Below, one piece after another: positions 7,596-16,200 of a DNA stretch of 64,000 nucleotides. This DNA is from Ancylomarina salipaludis (GTDB lineage Bacteria > Bacteroidota > Bacteroidia > Bacteroidales > Marinifilaceae), in contig NZ_SAXA01000001.1 in NCBI RefSeq assembly GCF_004122035.1, forward strand, positions 310,001-374,000. Reading direction: 5' to 3'. The notes below the pieces were generated by a model that saw nothing but the letters and a program-made list of their open reading frames with translations, ran no database searches and was not told the origin of the DNA. Numbering within the stretch: position 1 is the stretch's first letter; each line of letters begins with the position of its first letter. The translations under genes were made by a program, and so were the position numbers.

Positions 7596-9659
7596 TTACA
7601 TCTCTTTTTCAATTCGAATACGAGCATCCACGGCAACAACAGCATCTTTCGATCCTAAAAGTGGGTTTAAGTCCATTTCAAAAATCTCAGGAGCTACTGT
7701 CATTAAGGCAGCAACACGAGAAACAGCATCAGCAAATTTCTCTTCGTTTACAGGCTCTTGTCCACGAATACCTTTAATGATACCGTAAGATTGTAAACCA
7801 CGAATCATTTCATGAGCTTCTTCAGTTGAAATTGGAGCTAAAGCTGCTTTCACATCTTTAAATACTTCGATGAAAATTCCACCCAAACCACACAATACCA
7901 TGTGTCCGAATTTATCTTCACGTTTAGCGCCAATAAAAACTTCAGTTCCTTTATGCTGAGAACACATCATTACGGCATATGTATCCTGAATCTTAATCAA
8001 ACGCTCGAACTCAGCCACTACAGTTTCCTCATTCATCACATTTAAAACAACCCCTCCAACATCAGACTTATGAACCGGACCAACAACTTTCATTACCATT
8101 GGGTAACCAATTTCCTTAGCCATTTCCTTAGCAGCTTCTACCGTATCAATCACACCTTCTTTCGAACGATCGATACCAGCAGCATCCAATAAAGCATGAA
8201 TTTTTTCAGGAGCTAAGTAACCGTTATCAGCCTCATCGATAATGGCACGGATCGCCTTTTTATCAACCTCAGGTATCACAATATTTTCAGCCTCTGGCTT
8301 TGGTGTGTTATAAACCTTAGCCAATGCGTCACCAAATACAACCTCATCAGGAAAATTGATTCGACCTTTAGCCAAGAAATGTTCAATTTCATCTTTAACA
8401 TTAATCACCGATGGCAGAATTGGATAAATTGGCTTTTTGCACTGTTTCATTTTCTCATCCAACAAATCGTAGACATCGTATACAGGGAATAAACCCGGGC
8501 TACCAAACACAACAGCCATCGCATCGATATTGTCAAAATCATTTTCACAAGCATCGATAATATCACCCAACTGCTGAGCTGTACCTGTTGCAAGAAAATC
8601 GATTGGATTTGCCACTGACGAGCCTGCATAAAGTTTCTCTAGCAAAGCATCAGATTTAGGCCCTTCGATATGAGGCACATCCAAACCATTGTTTGAAAGC
8701 GAATCGGTCAACATAACTGCTGGTCCACCTGCATGAGTAATAACCGCAATGTTTTTACCTTTCAACTCAGGATGCATAAAGATAGAAGCAACAGTCGCCA
8801 ACTCGTCTCTACCCGAACAACGTACAATACCTGCTTTTTTGAAAAGTGCATTTACAGCCACATCCGGACTGGCCAAAGCTCCAGTATGTGATGAAGCGGC
8901 ACGAGAACCTGCTTCCGAGCTACCCGATTTAATCGCAGCAATCTTACAACCTTTACGAATCAATGACGAAGCGTGTTTCAACAACATTTCCGGCTTATCG
9001 ATGTTCTCGATATATAACAATTTAACAGAGCTCGATGTTTCAGGATCGTAGCTCTCATCCATATACTTCAAAATCTCTTCAACACCCATTTGTGCCGAGT
9101 TCCCTACTGAATAAACACTTGAGAATGAAAGCCCCTTAGGTACACCAGACTCCATGATAAATACAGCCGTTGCTCCTGAACCTGAAATAAAATCACATCC
9201 CTTAGGATCTAATGATGGAATTGGAGTTGTGAAAACACCATTGTAGTTTGAATTTAGTACACCTACACAGTTTGGTCCGATTAAAGCACCACCAACCGAA
9301 TTTACGGTTTCAACAATTTGTCTCTCAAGTTCAGCTCCCTCTTCATTCTCTTCGCTAAATCCAGCCGATAGAATAATAAATGCGCGTGTATTTTTCTCTT
9401 TTGCCAACAACTCAATTGTCTGTGGGCAAAACTTAGCTGCAATTGCTAAGATTGCACAATCCACTTCAGGTAAATCCTGTGGATTCTTGTATGACTTAAT
9501 TCCCTGAACCTCGTCTAACTTGGGGTTAGCAACATATAGGTTTCCTTTAAAATTTCCATCAATAAGATTCTTTAAAACCTTACCACCCGGCTTTTGTACA
9601 TCGTCGGAGCCTCCAACAACAACAATACTTTTAGGATTTAATAACTGTTCGTTAATCAT
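7596..9659 (-). CDS. ADP-forming acyl-CoA synthetase (acetate--CoA ligase, fused alpha-beta)
   Basis: A 687-residue single-chain nucleoside-diphosphate-forming acyl-CoA synthetase. An N-terminal CoA-binding Rossmann domain starts LLNPKSIVVVGGSDDVQKPG. The ligase-CoA domain carries the phosphorylated histidine in SRAASSHTGALASPDVA (about residue 257). The C-terminal third is an ATP-grasp domain (IGYPMVMKVVGPVHKSDVGG). It converts acyl-CoA + ADP + Pi to the free acid, CoA and ATP, so it captures energy by substrate-level phosphorylation, here most likely from isobutyryl-CoA and related products of the vor enzyme or from acetyl-CoA. The promoter side faces hydE across a 470-base regulatory interval. 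Confidence 0.9.
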   Translation of the reverse strand: MINEQLLNPKSIVVVGGSDDVQKPGGKVLKNLIDGNFKGNLYVANPKLDEVQGIKSYKNPQDLPEVDCAILAIAAKFCPQTIELLAKEKNTRAFIILSAGFSEENEEGAELERQIVETVNSVGGALIGPNCVGVLNSNYNGVFTTPIPSLDPKGCDFISGSGATAVFIMESGVPKGLSFSSVYSVGNSAQMGVEEILKYMDESYDPETSSSVKLLYIENIDKPEMLLKHASSLIRKGCKIAAIKSGSSEAGSRAASSHTGALASPDVAVNALFKKAGIVRCSGRDELATVASIFMHPELKGKNIAVITHAGGPAVMLTDSLSNNGLDVPHIEGPKSDALLEKLYAGSSVANPIDFLATGTAQQLGDIIDACENDFDNIDAMAVVFGSPGLFPVYDVYDLLDEKMKQCKKPIYPILPSVINVKDEIEHFLAKGRINFPDEVVFGDALAKVYNTPKPEAENIVIPEVDKKAIRAIIDEADNGYLAPEKIHALLDAAGIDRSKEGVIDTVEAAKEMAKEIGYPMVMKVVGPVHKSDVGGVVLNVMNEETVVAEFERLIKIQDTYAVMMCSQHKGTEVFIGAKREDKFGHMVLCGLGGIFIEVFKDVKAALAPISTEEAHEMIRGLQSYGIIKGIRGQEPVNEEKFADAVSRVAALMTVAPEIFEMDLNPLLGSKDAVVAVDARIRIEKEM

Positions 9660-9815
9660 TGTATATGTTTTAGTATTTTATTTCAAATTAAATTCTGATT
9701 GACAAAAAACGAATCTGCTCAACTCTTTGTATAAACACTTTAAAACTGATTTTGGGTGAGCTATCTCACAAATATAATCACCTGCAACCAACTTATGATT
9801 CATCAAAATTTTGGA

Positions 9816-9823
9816 CAAATATA
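9816..9823 (-). promoter_or_regulatory. Putative -7 box for the acyl-CoA synthetase gene
   Basis: The minus strand reads TATATTTG, an exact match to TAnnTTTG. The -33 region is weak (CTTT). The predicted leader is about 150 bases. Confidence 0.4.
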
Positions 9824-9901
9824 GTAAGAATCAATACTCTAAAAAGAAGAAACACTAGTAATCTGTAAGCAAACATTCATTTATATCGAAAAAAACAACA
9901 A

Positions 9902-9929
9902 TTTAGAACTGATCTAAAACAAACGTTTG
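9902..9929. promoter_or_regulatory. Two adjacent palindromes, candidate operator
   Basis: TTTAGA-ACTGA-TCTAAA (9902-9918) is directly followed by the perfect 10-bp palindrome CAAACGTTTG (9920-9929). The second has the central CG and flanking GC of LacI-family (PurR/CytR-like) operators. The regulator is unknown. Confidence 0.5.
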
Positions 9930-10022
9930 CAAATACCCCCCTATTTTCCCGCTTCTGCATAAACTACCAATACAGACAGGTCTTAAAAATTTAAAATAAA
10001 ATTCCCCAGATAAACATATTAA

Positions 10023-10044
10023 AGAGTTTCGAGTACGAAACTCT
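10023..10044. promoter_or_regulatory. 9-bp inverted repeat upstream of hydE
   Basis: AGAGTTTCG (10023-10031), 4-base spacer AGTA, CGAAACTCT (10036-10044). There is no T tract on either side, so an operator is more likely than a terminator. It lies about 40-60 bases upstream of the hydE -7 box. Confidence 0.5.
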
Positions 10045-10084
10045 AAATACTACAATTCGAAAGAAAATCTTAAATTTTTATCAC

Positions 10085-10092
10085 TATTTTTG
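10085..10092 (+). promoter_or_regulatory. Putative -7 box of hydE
   Basis: TATTTTTG matches TAnnTTTG. It overlaps a TTG that would extend the hydE frame, which argues for the downstream ATG at 10132 as the real start. The -33 element is only TTCG-like. Confidence 0.4.
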
Positions 10093-10131
10093 CGAAACAA
10101 ACTCAAGCACATAAAACCTAATTCCACGGAT

Positions 10132-11214
10132 ATGAATATTAGTTTCAACACTCTATTACAGAAAGAAAACTTTACCAAAGACGATATTGTTCGACTTTTA
10201 AAAGCTAGTGGTGAACAAGAGAAGGCTTTATTTAAACGTTCACACGAAGTAAAACTTGAACATATTGGCAATAAAGTCTATTTCCGCGGACTCGTTGAAT
10301 TCTCAAATATTTGTAAAAAAGACTGCTTATATTGTGGCATTCGGGCGACTAACAAAGAGGTCAATCGCTATGATATTGCAAATGATCAAATTCTGAAGGC
10401 TGCTAAATTTGCCCATGAACACAAATACGGCTCAATAGTTTTGCAAGCTGGAGAACGTTCCGATCCAGCTTTTGTCAGTCGAATAAGTCAACTATTAAGA
10501 GATATCAAAAAAATTAGTAATAACGAGTTGGGTATCACCATTTCACTTGGTGAGCAAAGTGCTGAAACCTATCAAAAATGGTTTGATGCAGGAGCCCATC
10601 GTTATTTGCTTCGTATTGAATCGAGCAATGCTGAACTGTATAATAAAATCCACCCCAATAATGAAGAACACTCGCATGCAACCCGACTTAAATGCTTGCA
10701 GTCTCTTCAGGATATTGGCTATCAAACGGGAACTGGCGTGATGATTGGTCTTCCCTTTCAAACCTATGACGATTTAGCCAATGACTTACTTTTCATGAAA
10801 AAATTTGATATTGATATGGTAGGCATGGGGCCTTTTATTGAGCATGATCAAACGCCATTGTATCAGTACAAAGATCAGTTGATGAGTCTGAATGAAAGAT
10901 TTAGATTAACGCTTAGAATGATTGCGGTTCTTCGAATTATGATGAAGGATATTAATATTGCCGCTGCCACTGCCCTGCAAGCGATCGATCCTCTGGGAAG
11001 AGAAAAAGCCTTGAAAATTGGCGCAAACATTATCATGCCAAATATTACTCCGACACAAGAAAGAGCGAACTACCTTTTATACCAAAACAAACCCTGTATT
11101 GATGAGGGTGCTGATGATTGTACCAACTGCATGGAAGCTCGAATTAATATGGCCGATGGCGAGATTGGATACGGACAATGGGGCGACTCCTTACATTACA
11201 AATCAAGACACTAA
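10132..11214 (+). CDS. hydE: [FeFe]-hydrogenase H-cluster radical SAM maturase HydE
   Basis: A 360-residue radical SAM enzyme. CKKDCLYC (Cys61, Cys65, Cys68) binds the SAM-linked [4Fe-4S] cluster. The C-terminal CIDEGADDCTNC has the Cx7CxxC spacing that holds the optional second cluster in Thermotoga HydE. HydE acts with HydG and HydF to build the diiron subcluster of [FeFe] hydrogenase and makes the bridging-ligand precursor. The ATG at 10132 is chosen over an in-frame TTG at 10090, because the TTG lies in a promoter box. PylB and BioB are more distant relatives; the length and C-terminal cysteines fit HydE best. Neither HydF nor a hydrogenase is in the window. Confidence 0.9.
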   Translation: MNISFNTLLQKENFTKDDIVRLLKASGEQEKALFKRSHEVKLEHIGNKVYFRGLVEFSNICKKDCLYCGIRATNKEVNRYDIANDQILKAAKFAHEHKYGSIVLQAGERSDPAFVSRISQLLRDIKKISNNELGITISLGEQSAETYQKWFDAGAHRYLLRIESSNAELYNKIHPNNEEHSHATRLKCLQSLQDIGYQTGTGVMIGLPFQTYDDLANDLLFMKKFDIDMVGMGPFIEHDQTPLYQYKDQLMSLNERFRLTLRMIAVLRIMMKDINIAAATALQAIDPLGREKALKIGANIIMPNITPTQERANYLLYQNKPCIDEGADDCTNCMEARINMADGEIGYGQWGDSLHYKSRH

Positions 11215-11225
11215 ATTCTACCCAA

Positions 11226-11264
11226 TAAAAAAGCGATCTCAGTTCAGGTGAGATCGCTTTTTTG
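11226..11264. terminator. Bidirectional terminator between hydE and the M28 peptidase gene
   Basis: AAGCGATCTCA (11231-11241) pairs with TGAGATCGCTT (11249-11259), flanked by an A run on the left and a T run on the right. It serves both converging genes. Confidence 0.85.
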
Positions 11265-11297
11265 TAGATATAAATTTGAAAACGAGATTTAACTTCT

Positions 11298-12944
11298 CTA
11301 TTTCTCAAACTGCTTTTCACGAATGGCTTTGAATTCAGATCCATCTTTCCATTTAGGGAATGAATCCTCGTTAGCTAATTTCCATCCAATACGAAACATC
11401 AGTTTAGCATCTTCAGCAACACCTGACAAATCCCACCAATCCTGGTATTCATCAAAAGGCTTGTGATAATTATTTGCCAACCAATCCTTCTCTTTCTCTG
11501 ACATAAAAGCCTTCCCTTTTTCAATATGATCACAGTTCCCTCGAGCAAACAAAGCAGGTACGCCAGCTTTAGCAAAGCTAAAATGATCAGCCCGATAATA
11601 CATCCCCGTATGCGGATTAGGGTCCGGCAAGATATAGCGTCCTTGTTGTTTGGCAGCCTCCTCGGCATAATCATCCAATTCAGACTGACCATACCCTGTT
11701 ACCATCAAATCTTTCATGCGTCCATAAGGCAACATCAAATCATTATTAATATTGGCAACCGTTTTATTTAGAGGAAACAAAGGATGATTGACGTAAAAAG
11801 AAGATCCATTCAAACCCGATTCTTCAGCAGATGGAGCTAAAAACACCACAGAACGTCGTGGAGTAGGCATAGCTTTAAAAGCCTGAGCAATCTCAAACAT
11901 CCAAGCCAATGACGTTCCATTATCAACGGCACCATTATAAATACTATCACCATTCATTTTCCGACCTATGCCAAGATGATCCCAATGGGCAGAATACACA
12001 ATACACTCATCAGAAAGGTCACTTCCTTTTATAACTCCGATAACATTATGCGTGACATCTTCACTGAATGAATTTCTAATTGTCATGCTCATTTTTGTAT
12101 CCAGAGTAAAGCCATGAAATCCTTTTTTTCTGGCACTCGCAACAGCTTCATCCAAATTCAATTGATTCGCTGCAAATAATTCAGACGCAACTTCATGAGT
12201 CAACCAGCCTTCTATCGCAGCTCTGTCCTGATACTTATTTTCAGATTGCTGATACAATTTAGGAACCAATGCCGAGTTCAAAACTACAGACCATGGATAA
12301 CCAGCCCCTTTATTGTCATGAATAATTAATAGAGCTGCTGCACCTTGTCTGGCTGCTTCCTCAAACTTATAACTCCAGCGACCATAATAAGTCATTTCGT
12401 TACCTTTAAACAATTTATCATTGCCTGAATCCAGTCCGGGATCATTTACCAAAACCAAAACAGTTTTCCCTTTCACATCAAGATTCTCATAATCATTCCA
12501 TCCATATTCCGGAGCAACAATACCATAACCCGCAAAAACGACTTCGGAATTTTTCACTTCAATTTTATCTTCCAATCGATGTGAAAAAACAACAAAATCG
12601 TCCTTATATCGAATAGTACTCTCTTTGCCTTTTGTCACAAACTGCATTGGCGCATCTACACCAACAGTCACTTCAACCAAAGGAACTTCCTGCAAATAGT
12701 CATTATCTGTCTTCAATCCCAAATCAGAATACACCTCTGAGATGTATTTAATCGTTTTGCTTTCTCCAGGAGAAAAGGGTTTTCGTCCCTGAAATTCATC
12801 AGAAGCCAAAACCTGAATATACTCTTTCATCCGGGCCTCAGATATTACTGACTCGGCCTTTTCTATTGGATCCTGAGTTTGACATGAAAACAAAGACAAG
12901 GTCAAACTAACCAATCCAAGCTTTGTAATTAATTTAGTAATCAT
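11298..12944 (-). CDS. M28-family metallopeptidase lipoprotein with PA domain
   Basis: A 548-residue exported peptidase. The lipoprotein signal (ITKLITKLGLVSLTLSLFSC) ends in a lipobox Cys at about residue 21. A protease-associated insert lies around residues 110-270 (EVVFAGYGIVAPEYGWNDY). The zinc residues of the M28 core are visible in order: YSAHWDHLGIG, GAVDNGTSLAW, PSAEESGLNGS (catalytic and ligand Glu) and RADHFSFAKAGVPALF. It should cleave N-terminal residues from peptides at the cell surface or in the periplasm. It could feed the amino-acid fermentation and POT peptide uptake encoded elsewhere in the window. It is divergent from the large sensor gene. Confidence 0.9.
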   Translation of the reverse strand: MITKLITKLGLVSLTLSLFSCQTQDPIEKAESVISEARMKEYIQVLASDEFQGRKPFSPGESKTIKYISEVYSDLGLKTDNDYLQEVPLVEVTVGVDAPMQFVTKGKESTIRYKDDFVVFSHRLEDKIEVKNSEVVFAGYGIVAPEYGWNDYENLDVKGKTVLVLVNDPGLDSGNDKLFKGNEMTYYGRWSYKFEEAARQGAAALLIIHDNKGAGYPWSVVLNSALVPKLYQQSENKYQDRAAIEGWLTHEVASELFAANQLNLDEAVASARKKGFHGFTLDTKMSMTIRNSFSEDVTHNVIGVIKGSDLSDECIVYSAHWDHLGIGRKMNGDSIYNGAVDNGTSLAWMFEIAQAFKAMPTPRRSVVFLAPSAEESGLNGSSFYVNHPLFPLNKTVANINNDLMLPYGRMKDLMVTGYGQSELDDYAEEAAKQQGRYILPDPNPHTGMYYRADHFSFAKAGVPALFARGNCDHIEKGKAFMSEKEKDWLANNYHKPFDEYQDWWDLSGVAEDAKLMFRIGWKLANEDSFPKWKDGSEFKAIREKQFEK

Positions 12945-13259
12945 TGTAAATAAGGTTAAGATTTTAGTCCGGTTAACTCATCTTTTAGTTCCGAACCATA
13001 TGGTTCATAATAATACAATCTAATATTTTAAGTTAAATATATTGCTAAAAAACTTTAATTATTTCAATTTATAGATAACAAAAGTACTATTTTTAAATAC
13101 CTGAAAAAATTTGTACCTTTTACTGCTTTTAAGCAAGCTTTATATTAAATATACTAAAAGGCAAATTTTACTGTTAATATTGAAGAATTTCAAAAGCAAA
13201 CTTAACTTTAAGCTACAATTGGCACACTCTGGGTGAGCCATAAGATAAGCATTGATAAC
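12945..13259. other. Divergent intergenic region, peptidase / sensor kinase
   Basis: No gene. It holds a 14-bp perfect palindrome (12993-13006) close to the peptidase start and AT-rich sequence with promoter-like TACCTTTT near 13115, which lacks a good -33 partner. Confidence 0.55.
12993..13006. promoter_or_regulatory. 14-bp perfect palindrome, candidate operator
   Basis: GAACCATATGGTTC is fully self-complementary and lies about 50 bases upstream of the M28 peptidase start. No T tract follows, so a protein-binding site is more likely than a terminator. Confidence 0.5.
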
Positions 13260-16200
13260 ATGAACAACCTATTCACCAAAATATTACTAAGCCTTTTTCT
13301 TTTTACACTAGCCATTGCAAGCTACGCTCAGCAATATAGCTTTACTAACTATTCGTTGGAACAAGGTTTACCCCAATCGGAAGTATCCTCAATCATTCAA
13401 GACCGAACAGGGAACTTATGGGTGGGAACAAATGGTGGAGGCTTATCACGATTTAATGGACAGGAATTCTTCTCTTACAATAAAAATCATGGCTTAGAAG
13501 ATAATAATATTCGCTCTCTGTTTCAGGATAAAAAAGATAACATTTGGATTGGAACCAGTACGGGGATTAGCTTTTTTAACGGAAGTGAATTCATCAATTA
13601 TAAAGAAACAGATAGTCTCCCTATAGCCAGATACATTAAAATTCAGGAAAGTAATGATGGTAAAATCTGGGCTTTGGGAATTAGGGATAAAGAACGGGTA
13701 TTAATCTATCTTCTAGATGGGCATATTTATCATGCCAGCAAATTATTTCCGGAACTCAGCAACAATAATCGAGTATTCTCCATATTAAATGATCCGACAG
13801 GAAAACTCCTGATTACAACTCAGAATGCCTTATATGAATACAAAGACAATCAACTGACAAAATCAAAACTCAATGATGACAGTCTGTTTAGAGATCAAGT
13901 AATTATTCCTTCTTTTTTTGATTCAAACCATGAATGCTGGTACAGAGCCTTTAAACCAAATTATGGTTTCTCAATATATAAAACTAAAAATGGGAAAATA
14001 TCAAAAGTAGAACTTCCGGAATCGATCAACCCATTAAATATTACCAATATAAGCCTTGACTCCAACAAAAGACTTTGGGTCTGTATTAAAGAAGTTGGTT
14101 TAGCCATTGTTACAGATCAGGACACAAAAATAATTGACCAGAACAAAGGCTTAATCTCCCCGTACATTCAGGAAATCCTGGAAGATAAAGAAGGAAATAT
14201 TTGGTTGACAACCAGTGGAAACGGATTAATCAAATATGGATCAAATAAATTCTTATCCCTCGATTTCAAAAACATCATAGGGGGAAATATTGTCTTAGCC
14301 ACACTTCAAGATTCCAAAGGTTATTATTGGTTCAGTATTTCGGGCAAGGGAATTGTTCGTTATAAAAATGGGGAATATCAGACTCTAACGTCAGAAATGC
14401 ATCCATCTTTGAGCAGAGTCATCGATTTACATGAGCTGAACGATGGGACTATACTCATTGCCTCTGAAAATGGATTATTTAAATATCAGGATGGAAAAAT
14501 TAAATCAGAAGCAGAAACCTATGGCTTCAATTCCAAAAATATTATCTCAGACATCTGTGCTAATGAAAAAGGAATCTGGTTTTCAGTTATAGGTCATGGA
14601 CTTGTATTTATCGATAAGGATAACAAAAAGCGTAAAATTAACTCAACGAATTATGATTTAACCAGCGAGAATATCTCGAACATCTTTATTGACTCCAAAA
14701 ATCGCCTATGGCTTTCTCATATGCATGGCGTCTCAGTACTCGATGGCGATCAAGTTATTAATTACGATACTAAGAATGGATTAAGTCATGATTGGGTTCT
14801 GCAAACTTGTGAAGACAAACTAGGCCGGATATGGGCTGCCACTTTCAGTGGAGGGCTTTGTTTATGGGACGATCAGCGTTGGACAAAAGTCAGCGTAGAA
14901 GATGGTTTAAGTTCTGAAATTACGTATTCTATTCTTACAGATAAGGAAGGAAATATCTGGGCTGGGACACAAAATGGCGTCGATCGAATTTCAATCGACT
15001 TATCTGGGAAGATAGACAAAATTCGAAACTACGATAAATACGATGGTTTTATCGGTATTGAGAATAATGGCGCCAGCAATTATATTGATAAAAATCAAAA
15101 TTTATGGTTTGGAACTGTCAACGGAGCAATGGTATTCAATCCAAGCAACGATAACATCAACATAACTCCTCCCATCATCCAACTGACTGATATCAATTTA
15201 TTTTTCAAAAAGATAAATTGGAAGGACAACAAATATAAAGACAAATATAGCAGCATTAGCCCTTGGTTTCCTATTCCTCAGAATTTGGAACTGACTCATG
15301 ACATGCACCACCTTACATTTAATTTTGAGGCATTATCCTACAAATCGCCTGAAAAAGTAAAATACAAATGGATTCTTGAAGGCTTGGATAAAGAATGGTC
15401 ACCAATCACAAACAAATCCGAAGCTATTTATTCAAGAATTCCTCCAGGCACCTACACCCTTAAAATTAAAGCATCAAACAGTGATGGCATCTGGACTGCG
15501 AGTCCATACGAATACACATTCACCATACTCCCTCCCTGGTGGTTAACCTGGTGGTTTCTATCTCTCCTTGTTATTTTTCTAGGTATAGTGGTCTTTTTAA
15601 CCATTAAAATTAGATTAATCAATATTCGCAACAAGCAAAAAGTGCTTGAAATAATGGTCTTTGATAAAACTAAAGAAATCAGATCACAAAAAACTGAAAT
15701 TGAAAAGAAAAACGAAGCACTTGAAGAGCAAAAAGAAGAGATTCTTCAACAATCCCAATTTCTTCAGAAATCATATATGAATCTTATCCATTTAAGTGAT
15801 ATTGGTAAAATAATAACAGCTAACCTTTCATTTGAACGTATTATTGATTCTGCATATCAATCGGTAAAAGAACTGATGGATGCATCCATTTTTGGGATTG
15901 GTGTGTACGACAAATCAAAAAAAGATCTTTACTTCCCTCGGTTTAAAGAAGATGGAAATGACATCAACAATATTAGATTTGATTTAGATGATCCCAATCA
16001 GCTTGCGGTATACTGCTACAAAAATGAAGCTGAAATTTTCATCAATGATCTTGATAAAGAAGCCTCGAAATACATAGAAAAAGTCATTTCAATCAATAAA
16101 TCACATCTCCCAAAATCGGTCATCTACCTCCCTCTGAAAGTAAGAGGTAAAATAATTGGCGTTATTACTGTACAAAGCTACTTGAAAAATGCGTTTAAAG

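Larger units (their letters stand above)
9660..10131. other. Divergent regulatory interval between acyl-CoA synthetase and hydE
   Basis: No gene is seen. The interval carries a TATATTTG box for the minus-strand gene, three inverted repeats (9902-9918, 9920-9929, 10023-10044) and a TATTTTTG box just before hydE. This density of palindromes suggests regulated transcription. Confidence 0.6.

Noticed and set aside
10090-10131. TTG start that would lengthen HydE by 14 residues
   Set aside because: The TTG lies inside the TAnnTTTG promoter box, and the ATG at 10132 gives the normal HydE length.
13233-13259. GTG start for the sensor kinase
   Set aside because: It would place nine polar residues before the signal peptide; the ATG at 13260 gives a normal signal sequence.
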